NCBI RefSeq assembly: GCF_035582795.1
Contig: NC_134366.1
Span: 34,869,926 to 34,933,925 of the forward strand
Reading direction: 5' to 3'
DNA length: 64,000 bases
Source of the DNA: Mycteria americana
Lineage: Eukaryota > Chordata > Aves > Ciconiiformes > Ciconiidae
The notes under the pieces are model-generated. The model saw nothing but the letters and a program-made list of their open reading frames with translations. It was not told the origin of the DNA and ran no database searches. This document shows positions 12,301 to 24,900 of the stretch, piece after piece (position 1 is the first letter of the stretch; each line of letters starts with the position of its first letter). A program made the position numbers and the translations under genes.

Positions 12301-15300
12301 TCCTGGAAGTCTTAGCTGCAATGGAATATACTGCATCTTGTGCAGAGTGGAAGAGTGCCTGTGGCACTGTCCTGGAGTAGAAGATACACTCCCTCTTAGG
12401 GCCATGTGCTCAAAGGACTTGGTGCGTTTTGAAATGGAATCCATCCCAGGTTCCTCATTACGTAACTCGTGCTCTATCAAAAAGAGAAATGAAGAAATGC
12501 CTCACAGTTGCAAAGAAAGGGTAGATACAGTAGAAAACTCATGCTCAGAATTTTTTTTTCAAATATTTGAGCTGACTTCACATTTTTCATGTGGTATCAT
12601 AAAAACCTACAGTATTTTTAGTAACAGTTGTTGCTGTGGTACTTAGAATGAAGAACCGGTACTAACTCTCAGTTTTGCTTGAAGTTGTATGGTAATAGGT
12701 TTGCTTCGGTATCTTTGACCCTCATCCCGAATAGAGACTATTCCTAGCGTGTTTGGTCAGTGAGAATTAAGCATCTAAATGTCACTGAGGGTCTCAACTT
12801 GTGGCCCTAAATATGGAATTCTGTTAGGCAGGTTTTGTGGAAGTTTTTTTGAGAGAGCCACCATTCAGTTACGTATAAAATCGATCAATGTAAGGGATTA
12901 GCTAAAGTTACAATAGTTACAGTAGTAAAAACTCATTTGACTGGAAATGTGAGAGGAATTGAGTTATTACTCTCAGGCAAAAATCTAATTTGAGCAAATG
13001 CAGGATGATAAGATGAATACTGTTTTTTCTCTAACAAAGGCATTGGCCAAAGAAGGTAGATACTCCTGTCAGTATATCAGGCATCTCTAGATCAGTGGGT
13101 TTGTACATAAACAAAATGTACCAAATGCTGAAAATCCACCAGGTGGCACGCTAAAGCCTTGATACTGAAAAGTGGCGTCTCCAAGAGAAGGATAGTAACT
13201 GCATGGCAGGCTGAGAATTTAATCTGTATTACAATATGCAGACTGTGCTTTGTTTTGTCAGTGATTACTAGGTCAGTCTTTAATAGCTAGGAAATTACTT
13301 AGAGAAACATTAAGGGAAAGAAATGGGATAAGACAGCAATTATGTTCATTTTTTTCAGCTAATAATTTGTCTTGATTTGTAGTGACATTTATGATGGCTG
13401 GGATGGACATCTAACAGTTGGGGACTGGCTAGATTTGCCTTTGGCCCTTGATTCTCCAAGTAGGTTGCTGCTTGCCAGGAAATGGCTGATATGGCTGGCC
13501 ATCAGTATTGCCTACACTGTGAATCACTCTTCTCGAGATAGAACATCTTATCTGTAAATATATTACTGAAAGAACTGTATCCAAGTAGCTGCCTGGCCTT
13601 ACATCTGTGGAAATGAGAGAACCTGCCATAGGATGGCTGGTGCTGGCTGTGGTGCCCCTCTGCAGCTTTGCTGGTGTTTGAAGGCATAGTTTCAATGGTA
13701 GAGACATCATGACCTGTGGAGATCTGGCTGTTGATCTCATGCTGAGTCTCTCCTCCATGTTTCCAGCCAGTGGGTGAAGTGTGTTCAGATACTGGCTGAA
13801 AGTACAGCAAATAATGTGAGAACGTGACTTTTCCCATGTATACAAGAGGTGATGTTGCCACAGAAACAGGGGAGGGAAGCAGCCTATGCCAATGTAAAGA
13901 ACAGTAAGGCTTTTCTACAGCATTGTAAATGCTTCTGGTGAATTGTGCTAACAAATGAGATGGATGCACAGGTTGTAAATGGGGTAAATGACGTGTCTCT
14001 TGGTTCATACTCTGAAAAACTTCAAGCAACCCTTTACTCCAGCTTTTTTAAAATCGTCAGGAAAGGTAGGAATTAAGGATCCACAGGGGATTGCCTCCAG
14101 AAGAGCCAGCTGCTATTAATTTTAAGAGTACAAAATGTCTTTTCGCCATCCTGGTTTGTGACTCCTGTAGTTCTTCAAGATACTACAGAAGACAAAATAA
14201 TCTGGTTCTACTAGTTCTCTATCTTATTAATGTTCATGTCCTGTTAAATCACGTAAAGAATTATGAAGACATATTTATAATGAAATAAAGAATATTCAAA
14301 CATTTAGACCTAAATTCTTGCTCAGTCAAAACTCTAGAAATTATATAGTTTTTGGTGAGACACAGGAATTTTTCATTTATAGTGCTGTTCCAAATTTTGC
14401 ATCTATTACCTTTTTCTTCTTTTTTTAATGGAAAACTGTTAATCCTTCTGGCCTGGAGACCAGGTCCCTCATCTGAGGAGTCTGCCATTTAAGAGAGATC
14501 CAGAGTAACCACCCATTTGAATGAAAGATATTTGATTATATCTGCTAGGCTGCTTTCAAACTAAAGCCTCAGTCCTGCAATCTGATTTTTGCAAGTGAGT
14601 TTCAGGAGGGTTGACACTTGAGAAGTATTAAAAAGGAGGATGAGGAATTCAGTTATGTGGATATTTTTTTTCTTTTCATCTACAGGTAAATTGAGTATTA
14701 CCTGTATTTATGGTAACAAATTATTCTGTTTTCTTTTGTCTGTGTTTTCTGATGCAGTTAAAGTTATATGCTTTTCTGTTGAAAGTCCAGAAAAACTGAA
14801 GCTTTTACCCCAAATGTAATGGAAATGAGAGCAAATTCATTTTTGAGGTTCAAAAATGTAAATAGTTTTTGTCTTTTGACTATATGGTTTTGTTTTCGAT
14901 CAAATATGGACTTGTTTGTATATCATCAAAAAAGTTGTTCTCGTATTTCCAACCTACAAGAATGAAAAAAATACCTCAACTCTGATGGGAATTCTGTTCT
15001 CATATTGTAAACCAAAGAGGCTGAGTAAACATCATAACATTTGGCTGTTTATTCTGAACAAAATCTCTAAAAATACTGGCATTCCTTTTCCAGGAATATC
15101 CTTTGTTAACTGAAAGATAAGCTTTTAATTATTTTGAATCAGTATACGATATATAAAGATCTGCCTAAATGATGAAGAAATTCTTCCTCAATTTCTGCTC
15201 GAGGGCAAGCATCAAAAAAAATGTCATCAGTGTAAAACAATTCCAGATTTATTATTTTTCTGCTGCCCTTCTCAGGCAATGTATACTACTTCAGAAACTC

Positions 15301-17064
15301 TTTAATGTCATTGATTTTCTTAGAAGAGCTGATCATTTGACTATCAATAGCAGTATTATCTACCTTCAGGCAAATAAAGGGTAGTAGTCTTTATTCTGAG
15401 TGGATACTGAAGAGCTCGATGTCACCATTTGCATTTGAGTACTGCAGCTCTAGGTGCTGAAGCAAATGCACCTGCAGTAGTTTAGGTAATCTCCAATGTA
15501 CTGTGCCTAGAGTAGCTCTTATCTTGAAAAGTGTCTGAGTGTCACTCACCTCTGAGTGATTCAGTACTGGGTATCACTTTATGCCTGAATGATATCTCTG
15601 AATTATAGGGCCTAAGAACAGACATAGCATAATTTTTAGGCAATTGCCAGGTTGTCCTAGTTTAAAGAGAAAATTTTCTGTTCTCGCTTAACTTCCTGCT
15701 GAGTTCATGGTTTAGTTTGGCAGCTCACAGGGTTCTCATTGAACTGGTTCAACTGTTTACCATCACATCCATCCACCCACATGCAAAAATCCCAAGATAA
15801 CAGAAGTAATGGTTATAGTAAAAAAAAAAATCAAAACAAAAAACCCAAAAAACAACCAACCATCCAACAATAAGAGCAAAACAAAACATGAGAATCAGGG
15901 ACTCTTCTGTGAGAGTCATGACAAAAGTACAATTTTAATGTTCCCTAGACTGATGAAAGTTGTAAAAAAATAAATGCAGTGTGGGCAAAATCCTGCTCTC
16001 ATTTCACATTCTCTTTTCACTTACCCAAATCCCTTAAGAGCATGAGAAATTTCTGAAGTGCAGCATTGTCCTTTATGTAAATTTAAATGTGACATTAATC
16101 AGAAGGTTCTCATCGTTATTTTTACCATCACCATCTTCCTGGTAGCAAATGAGATGCAATAGTCAAATCCCAAGATATTTGTTAGTCTTCACTCAAGCAA
16201 ATTTCAACTGAAGCCAAAGGAATATGGCTGAGTAAAGACCAGTGTGGCATGCTTGCTCCATCGGAGAGGTACCCCAGTGTGGCCTTCAACATCACACCCA
16301 TTCTCCAAGGCAAAGGTGTCTGACAGAAGTGTAGCCCTTGGTTGCCATCTGGACGATGCAGTGCTCTGTGTTTCCACTCTGGTCCAACAGATCGTATCCC
16401 GCCAGCTCTGCCAGTACTGGCTTGCACACAGGATAGGCCATTAACTTACGCGCTAAGCAGCTGGAGAGGAAGTCCCTTGTGTGTGATGGAGGGAGGGTGT
16501 AATGCCTGCCATGCTGCCATTTGCTCTAGAGGTGGACCCCATGGGTTGACGTATATTAATGCATATAGTCAGCAATCATTGCTGTCATTTTAAAATGCAC
16601 AAAAGGCAAAATGTGAGTGGCATCTTCATGAAACAATGGCAACCGGCGAAATGGGTGTAGTTACTAGCATCATGTAGAGTAGTGTGATGCAGTGGATCTG
16701 CTTCTGTTTGGGCCTTAGAAATCTACAGAGGGATCTGAAGACTTAAGAATACATTGTGAAAGTATGTCTGTTCTGTATATGAGGAATAACCTACTTTGTC
16801 TCTAATTCTTGTTTGTGCATAATGCAGTGGAACTCTTCTCAAGTGTTTGTTGGACCTGTTAAAAAATGCCAGGTTGACTCTGAGTGGGGAGAACTCCTCT
16901 TTTTCTGTTTCATTGTGAAAAGAGATGTAAAGTGAAAAGTGAAAGTGTCTTGACATTGTGAAAAGTGTCTTGACTTAAAGCCAAGACTGAGTTTTTACTT
17001 TTATTTCAGTACATTCTGGATTGGGCCTTTAGAAATGGTTTCTGCCTCTACTACGCAGGATTAA
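9320..17064. other. Intergenic, upstream of POLR1F
   Basis: AT-rich unique sequence with nothing securely identified. It contains the exon-like GC-richer island at 10829-11043, the inverted repeat at 11680-11716, a 175-codon minus-strand open frame at 14029-13502 that I do not recognise, and an A-rich tract at about 15820-15890. Confidence 0.65.
11680..11716. repeat. Perfect 12-bp inverted repeat, 13-bp loop
   Basis: GTTACAGTCCAG at 11680-11691 and its exact complement at 11705-11716 can form a stable hairpin. No gene lies nearby. Confidence 0.92.
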
Positions 17065-17069
17065 CATGG
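17065..17069. repeat. Left target-site duplication of the solo LTR
   Basis: CATGG, identical to 17634-17638 on the other side of the LTR. An intact duplication marks a clean insertion. Confidence 0.85.
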
Positions 17070-17633
17070 TGTCGTGGTTTAGCCCCAGCCGGCAACTAAG
17101 CCCCATGCAGCCGCTCGCTCATTCCTCCCTGGTGGGATGGGGGAGAGAATCGGAAGAGCAAAAGTAAGAAAACTCGAGGGTTGAGATAAAAACAGTTTAA
17201 TAGGTAAAGCAAAAGCCATGCACGCAAGCAAAGCAAAGCAAGGAATTCATTCACTCCTTCCCATGGGCAGGCAGGTGTTCAGCCATCTCCAGGAAAGCAG
17301 GGCTCCATCACGCGTAATGGTTACTTGGGAAGACAAACGCCATCCCTCCAAATGTCCCCCCTTCCTTCGTCTTCCCCAGCTTTATATACTGAGAATGACG
17401 CCATATGGTATGGAATAGCCCTTTGGTCAGTTTGGATCAACTATCCTGGCTGTGCCCCCTCCCAGCTTCTTCTGCACCTGGCAGAGCACAGGAAGCTGAA
17501 AAGTCCTTGACCAGTGAAGCAACAACAAAAACATCTCTGTATTATCAACACTGTCTTCAGCACAAATCCAAAACGTAGCCCCATACCAGCCACTATAAAG
17601 AAAATTAACTCTATCTCAGATGAAACCAGGACA
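17070..17633 (-). mobile_element. Solo LTR of an avian ERVL-type endogenous retrovirus
   Basis: The 564-bp element starts TG and ends CA and is flanked by a perfect 5-bp target-site duplication, CATGG (17065-17069 and 17634-17638). Read on the minus strand it has a TATATAAA box (17388-17381) and an ATTAAA polyadenylation signal about 180 nt later (17202-17197), which sets the orientation. The sequence closely resembles an LTR family I remember as very common in neoavian genomes. No gag, pol or env coding sequence is present, so the internal part was lost by LTR-LTR recombination. Five-bp duplications fit ERVL-class integration. Confidence 0.88.
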
Positions 17634-17638
17634 CATGG
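17634..17638. repeat. Right target-site duplication of the solo LTR
   Basis: CATGG directly follows the terminal CA of the LTR and matches 17065-17069. Confidence 0.85.
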
Positions 17639-17814
17639 TAGCAATCCTTCAACACTCTGGCTAGTAAAGACACAGACAGTTGAGTCCCGCTTAGCCAGGT
17701 TTGCATCATCAATAAATATGGTTAATGCAATATTACTGGTATCTTCAATGAGTAAAGAGCATGCACTGCTGTGCCATATTTGACACAGGGAAACAATAGC
17801 ACGATGACTATGTA

Positions 17815-18158
17815 ATGGAGAGGCTGAGAGAGTTGGGCTTGTTTGGTCTGGAGAAGAGAAGGCCACAGGGGAATTAATTGGTTGTCTTCAACAACCTAAT
17901 GATTAGCTGTGGAGAAGATGGACCCATAGTCTTCCTGGCAGTGCACAGTGAAAGAATGAGAGGCAAGAGGTGCAAGCTGTAGCAGGGGGAATTCTTACTA
18001 GATACAAGGAAAGGATTCTTTACGGTTAGGGTGACCAAATGCTAGAACAGGTTGCCTGGAGAAGCTGTGGGATCCGTGTTCTTTGAAATACTAAAAAAAT
18101 ACTTTGGACCAGATGGCCTCCGAAGGTCCCATCTGACTGAAATTATTCTATGATTCTA
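17815..18158 (+). mobile_element. CR1 LINE, 5'-truncated 3' end
   Basis: Contains the usual avian CR1 3' landmarks: 'gggcttgtttggtctggagaa' near 17837, an 'acaggttgcctggagaagc' block near 18048, and the 3' end ATTCTATGATTCT at about 18145-18157. The reading frame is broken by many substitutions and small indels, so no protein is expected. It is a typical short, old, 5'-truncated copy. Confidence 0.88.
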
Positions 18159-18463
18159 GATTAAATGACAGCTTCATTACAGAAAAATAAATATTTGGCA
18201 GTGACACAAACAGGGCCATGGCAGTCTTTTAAATTGAAGTTCATACCAGTAAAAGCTGAAGAAAGCAGAACAGATATGACTGTGCCCTGCAGCAGCCCTC
18301 AATGTGTCCTGTGATCTGAGAAACTCTTTCTTTATACATCTACAAGGCAGCCATCAGCAGAAGCATTCTAGATGCCTCAGGGAGTGCTTAGAAAGTACTC
18401 TCTAGTTGCAGGATGAGATAGTATGAGATACACATCACTATACTCCTCCTGCTCCAGGGACAA

Positions 18464-18508
18464 ATGGCTCCATTGTGTCAATGGAGGCCATGGCTCCATT
18501 GTGTCAAT
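18464..18508. repeat. 19-bp direct repeat, period 26
   Basis: ATGGCTCCATTGTGTCAAT occurs at 18464-18482 and again at 18490-18508, next to the truncated 3' edge of the minus-strand CR1 fragment. Confidence 0.93.
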
Positions 18509-18542
18509 TTGTCATGGACAGAGACTTCTCCAGAGACCCTGG

Positions 18543-18995
18543 TGGTTGTCAGCTGTACTCTAGGTGTGGCCTCACCAGTGGCGAGTAGAAGGGAAGGATC
18601 ATCTCCCTCAACCTGCTGGCAAGGCGTTGTCTAATGTAGCTGAGGATACCATTTGCTTTCTTTGCAGCAAGGGCACGTTGCTGGCTCATGTTCAACTTGG
18701 TGTCCACCAGGACCACCAGATCATTTTCTGCCAAGCTGCTTTCCATCTGGGTGGCTCCCAGCATGTACTGGTGCATGGGATTGTTTCTCCACAGACACAG
18801 GGCTTTGCACTTCTCCCTGTTGAACTTCATGAGGTTCCTGTCAGCCCATTTCTCCAGACTGCCAGGGTCCCTCTGGATGGCAGCACAACTCTCTGGCCCA
18901 TCAGCCACTCCTCCTCTTGTGTTACCTGCAAACTTGCTGAGGTTACGCTGTGCCCCATCATCCAGATCATTAATGAAGATTTTCAACAGCATGCC
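18543..18995 (-). mobile_element. CR1 LINE internal fragment with decayed reverse-transcriptase sequence
   Basis: The minus-strand frame 18992-18549 stays open for 147 codons and matches the central/C-terminal part of CR1 ORF2 ([49 protein letters not shown]). The reverse-transcriptase catalytic FADD position reads FAGN, so it is inactive. The usual 3' UTR and terminal ATTCTATG repeat are missing, so this piece has lost both ends. Confidence 0.85.
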
Positions 18996-18999
18996 ACTG

Positions 19000-21900
19000 T
19001 TCAGTTAAACCGATGTTAAACTGTAATGCCATAACAACTGTGGTTGTTATCCATAAAATAGCAGCTACCTTTCACCAAAAATTATGACACTGCAGTTGCT
19101 GAGTTCTGCAGTATTCATCTCAACCTGAATCAGGAAATAAATGTCCTAGATAACAATACCCACAGTGTGGTTATTGTTGGTTCACTGACATTTAATTAAT
19201 GACATTTGTTGTACCGCTGCTCAGCAGATATTTCAGATTGCGTAGTATATGGTGGATGAGGCAAAGCATAACTAACGTGTTTACTCAGCACAACAGCAGT
19301 GTATTGCATCAGCGTACTTTGCAAATTGAAATAGGCTCTTCCAGAGCAGTCTGTGCTCCAAAAATAATGTGACCTTCCAATTGCAACTCTCAGTGCTGCT
19401 CAGTATTGTGGCATTACTGATATTTGCTAATGATCAGGTGCTGAAGGAAATTCGGAAATGCCACATTGCCAGCTTCCAGTTGCACAGCATTTTAAATCTC
19501 AGCTCTTCAACACTTAGGCACACAGATTGCTTTGCTCTGAAAATAGACTTCAACAAAACTGCTTATGCTAACAGATAAGCACATGCCAAAGGGTTGGCAA
19601 GTGCTGGAGTCTTAGATATTTCCACAGGCAGTGAAGCTGCCCAGGCTAGTCTGGGCTTTGACAAAGAGGGCAATCCAGCAAGATTTTGAATTAGGAGTTT
19701 AAATTATTCTCTCACCAGTGAACCGGTCTCCTGGGCTCATCCAACACTCTGCAGTCTCCCCACAGCACAGTTACTGTGGAGCATGTGTGGAGGAGAGGAG
19801 TCCAGACCAGGACAGCAGGGTGCAGAGCAGTCATTTTAACTACTTGTGCTTAATGCTGACCTTGCATATAGTCTATATACAGACCTGTATTCCCCTTATA
19901 TATTCTTATAAGTCTTCTAAGACATATAAATGAGAACTTTTATTGAAATCAGTGTAACTTGCCACAGGGTATTTCTTCATTGCATGCATTTTTGTAAGGA
20001 TAAGGACTGTGCATATTAGATATATGTGAAAGATGAGAGATGTGAATGGGAAACTGAAATGCTAAGTGTATTTATTTATGTAAGTTTATATTTGGACCTT
20101 AATGAGCTACTAGTGAAAGAATTTAAGGAACACATATATGTTTTAAGGAGGAATTTGGATCTACAGACAGCTTGATTGACTTGTGCAATTAGAATAATTT
20201 GCACTTACCACACAGACATTATCCATGATTTATACTTTGTAAACGTCCATATTAGCGTGTTTTGCATGGCTTTAAAAATATTTGCTTTTGTTTTATTTAA
20301 CTAAATTAATTTCTTGTCAATATGCCCAGCTATTTGTGATACTTGCGAGTGCTCCCATCAATAAAAGAACTCAAATATGCTGAAAGAAAATGACCTGGTT
20401 TCCTGAAATACATCAGTTAAACATGCAGCTTAGCTGTTTGAGTATTCTATCTGCAAAATCAACTAAAAAACATTCCTCTTGGGACTGACTACTATTATTA
20501 TGGCATTATTTGAGATTAGTAAGAGGCTCATGGTGTGTGATTTCCTTTTTATTTTTTTGGTTACTACTGGTTAGGTTAATAAGTAGCTAAAGGGTATAAT
20601 AGCCCTGTTGAACTGGTGAGGCAAAGCATGCTGAAAGTTGTTACTGGTAGTGATAAGAAGCCATATATTACTGTTGTTAAAACACTTCTTTCTGCTGTTG
20701 CCATAAAAGAGTTTCTCAGACACCTAACACTTTGGAAATACAACAAATTTTTCTTTTAAAATTATGATCATGTAATTAATGGTTTCCTATACCATTTTTG
20801 TAAGCCTAACTTTGTGTTTATGTTGACATGTATGTACACGTCTGTAAGGCATGTTGCCTAATAGTTAAAATTAGATGTTTGGTTCACCCATTTGGTCCTG
20901 CTAGTGCTTGCCAGGAGCAGAGCATGTCCTTGATGGTAAGCAGGGTCATCTGGGGTCCACTACAAGCCAAACAGGTCCATAGAGAGGAGGCAAGTCTGAG
21001 GTCAAGCCTAAAAGCCTAAAAGTCAAGTTGCCAGGTCAGGGTCAGGTTCAGAATCGGAGAGATTCGAGACCAAGCATATGTGGACCTGCAACAGGGACCA
21101 AGGGTGAGCCTCCACTTAAATGCATCTCCCAAGAGAAGGGGAGAGCTTCTGCTGAGGCTTCTTCCAGTTTTTTCTGAGAGAGCTCTTTCTTCGTAACCAT
21201 TTCAAAGCCTGACAGCTGCTTGTTGAGGTTGGGTCTTAGCCCAAGCAGCCAAACCCCCAGGAGGGAGGGAATGTACTCAGGACCCTGACAGTGACTGAGT
21301 TTGAGACTTTGGGCCCATCAGCTTGACTGTATTTATCTTGACTTCAGATTACGTATCAGTTTTATACAATAGCATCAACCTCACACAAATGTTGTAAGCC
21401 TTAATTCGTGCTTGTTAAGTACTTTGACGTTACTAGATGAAATATGCTTTTTTACTTATTTGGATGTATTGTGATTTTTACATGGTGTTATTTCAGCCAC
21501 TGAGCCAGTAATATGGCATGTATATTTGATTCTTTAAATAGAATTTGAACCCCATCTTTCAGTGTTCCTCATATAAAAGCAATGATTTTGTGTAGTCGTG
21601 TCTTCCTTTGCAGCATTTGCAGGTGATTACATATGTACTCATTGGTAAGAGAGAGTGAACTGCAGCTGCTTTGTTATTATTAAAGAAAGGTAGTTTATCT
21701 CACTGTGAAAAGACCATATGAGTAACCAAAATAGTCATACTTTGCCACATCATGGTGGTTGTACTGCTTTTAAGTCTACACAATGACGTCTTTTCTTTCC
21801 AGTAGTCCAAACCATGGGACACAATTACATATAGCCAAGGAGAACCTCAGACTTGAAAAACTGCTGACTAAAGTCAATGTGAGGATTCATACTGTTGTCA

Positions 21901-24900
21901 GCATGCAAAGAATCAGATAGTGCCATAGCAACAATAGGACACAAAATCTTGGGTAAAACTAGCTTGTCACTACAACAATGGGGGGGAAAAAATCTATCCA
22001 GTCCCTTTTCAGCTAGGAAGGATAAAAAAAAAAGTAATAAATGAAGCCTTTGAGCCCTGAGTTGCTTTCCGTGAACAACAGCTTTGTACAAAAGTTTCAG
22101 GTTAGTAATGGTGTAACTACCTCAGGTTTATTGCAATAAATTATCAGAATTCAAAGTCTTTTCTTTCATGTAAAGTATTTTTAAATTATTTTATTTTTTT
22201 CATAGGTCGAAGAAGCAGCTATTTGTCATCTTTAAAATAATTCCAGTGAAAGATGCTTTGCAGAGTACGAGTCTCTTAGGTGATCTAATCACGGTAATTG
22301 GGTGTCATCATTCCTTTGGGCAATACTCTAATGAAGAAAGGAATACAGAAATATTGGACACAGTTGTTTTAGGAAGTAGTAGGAAGGGACAGCCTCAAAA
22401 ACACGGACTTGCACAAATTATTTATGGTTTCAGTTGCAGCTTGTACACCTCACTCATTAATTTTATGCATGCACTTTATGTTTGGATGGTTTTGAAAGGG
22501 TCTCGGTGTTGGCCAGTCAGAACTGATTCTTCTCCCATGTCTGCTTTTAAGCTTGCTGACTTAAATTGAGGTAATACTGATTTTCAGCCAGGGTAAGAAG
22601 GAGGAGATAACAAATCTGAGTGTTTTGGTTTAAATCTTTACTTCTGAGAGTGAAAAAAAAGTTTACTAATTAAGTCTGAAATGGAATTTTCAACTAATGT
22701 GGGGGTTTTTTTCCCCTTTTTTTTTTTACTGCATTGCTTATGGCAAGGACAAAGGAGCAGTGATGTTCTACAGGTTCATGCCTGGATATACCAGTGCAGG
22801 AACTGTTAGGCTGCATTGTGTTGATGGAATAAAGGTCTGAACTGTTGTACAAAAAGAATCAAATCCTATGAAAGACTTAAACAGCTAAAACACGGCCAAG
22901 GTGGATTTCACGTGCTAATTCAGAAATTCCATTTTAATCCTGGGACAAAACTCAGTATGAGTTGTTCTGTGCTGCCTGAAGCTCAGCCTGGTGCACAGGG
23001 CTGACCTGCCCCACTTCAGCAGGCTCCTTCTCCAGCTCCATCCTAAACCTTGCTGGGGGCCAACCTCTAAGCAGAACATGTCCCAAGGCCCCTAATCTGT
23101 GACGTGATGAGAATACTTGTAAAATATATGGATAGTATCAGCTGTCTGCTCCACACACACACACACACACACATTTGTAGCCTTTTTTTTAAATGGAGGT
23201 GGATGACAAGCCCTTATTTTACGCAGTGGCTAGAAGAGTGAGCGGGGAAGTGGCTTTAATTCCCTTCCCAGCTGGAGGAGATGCAAACCAGCAGTATCAG
23301 GGAGTGCTTTAACAACCCAGCTCTATGGCTGAGACAGGACAGGAAAAAAGAGTAGAGTTAAAACTGAGCTGTCCTGCAGCTGCTGGAGAGGGATGTGGCA
23401 TTGGGTAATGCTGGTTTTTTTTTCAGTAATCTGCTTCTGCTTTCAGGTTTGCTTAGGCAGTCGTGGAGGAAAGAACCAGTTCAACCACCCCCAACACCCA
23501 ACCCCGAAAGAAATGCTGCGACAAGCTGGCAGCAAAATGCAGGGCTTGTAGCTGACTGTCCTAGTCAGTAGTTCCCAGGGCTGCGCTGCTCTGTGCGCTC
23601 TTCTGTGCAGTAAATCATGCATGCTTCGTTTCGACAGAAGAGGGCCTCCCAGCTTAACCTTTAGCAAGATATTTGGTGAACACTCCTGAGAAATGGGGAT
23701 AGGAGCTTGAAGGCACTCAGGTTGAGCAAAACGGGCTCTTGCTGTCGAGGTGTGATTCAAGAGGTAGAACCACAAAGTCCTCTTGAGGCAGCCTGAGTTT
23801 TTAAGGGCCCGGTTCTTTCACAGGTTCCCGATTTAAGGTAAGGATTCAGAGCCCTGGATCCCGAGAGCATGAAATGTTTCCCCTGGAGCGGCAAAACTCA
23901 CCCCTTTCTCCCTGACTAGCCAAATATCTAAAGAAACTTTGGATATTCCACTTTCAGAGCAAGGCACATAGGGTATCAGGCTTGCAAGGCCTAGTTTGCA
24001 GCTACCCAAAGCGTTTATCAGAATCTAATGCCTTTTAACGCTGTACTAGACTCATCAGTGGGATTTAACTTTACATTTATTATGCTTAGCCTCAGTTTAA
24101 GTCCATGTTACACTATTTCCGTTGGAGTCTTTCTAAGAAAATCCAGACCTGTTGTCAAACTCGGGTTCACCAGCACAACCAGGCTCAAGCCAAACTCCAG
24201 AGAAGAGTGGTGTGAGGACATCGTGTGCTTTAGCATGCTCCCAACTTCTTCATGGCCAAATGAGTCAGCGGTGGTGTGAGTACGTGCAGCCGGGTTCACT
24301 CGCAGGCAGCCAAGGGTCAGTTCTTCCAAAGCAGCGTGGCTGTAGCAGCCAGGCTGACAGCCGGTGGGAGCTACGAACAGTGAAGGCCACAGGGTTCAGC
24401 ACACTTAAACCCAGGCTCAAGCCTGCTCCTAATCTCTTGCTGCTGACCTATCCAAGAAGTTAAGTAATCTGGGCTAAAACAGCACCGCGCTCATTCTTGG
24501 TGAGTAGCATCCGCTTCTGCAATCACTGCAATCAGCGGGACTGCTCATGTGGCAATGTGTATTGAGGGCGTCAGTTGGGAAAATACGCTTTTTTTTTTTA
24601 AATTCTGTTTTCATTCTGTGTCTCAGAGCAGAAGGCAAAGTGCCTACATCAGTGTTGCGCATCTTTGGACCACCTCCACAGATGCTTGCTGACAGGAGGA
24701 ACTGAGCAGCTCTCCCTGGCAGCCTCCTCCCTGCCGGGCTGCATGCATACCGGCGAAGAGGACAACTTGGGGTGTCTTTCTCTTCCTCGCTTTTTGCTAA
24801 TTTCCAACTCAGCAGAGAACTGTGGACACTCTTAGGAGGAAAAGGTCTCCTTCATTTTTCACCTCAACTGTATTCCAATGAACCTGTGGGATATTATAAC

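Noticed and set aside
13502-14029. 175-codon minus-strand open frame, overlapped by a 138-codon one at 13429-13845
   Set aside because: Two overlapping frames with no recognised motif, no repeat identity and no splice context. A frame of this length is plausible by chance in six frames of 64 kb.
16923-16975. Near-duplicate 'aagtgtcttgac' words
   Set aside because: Short and imperfect; local slippage is a sufficient explanation.
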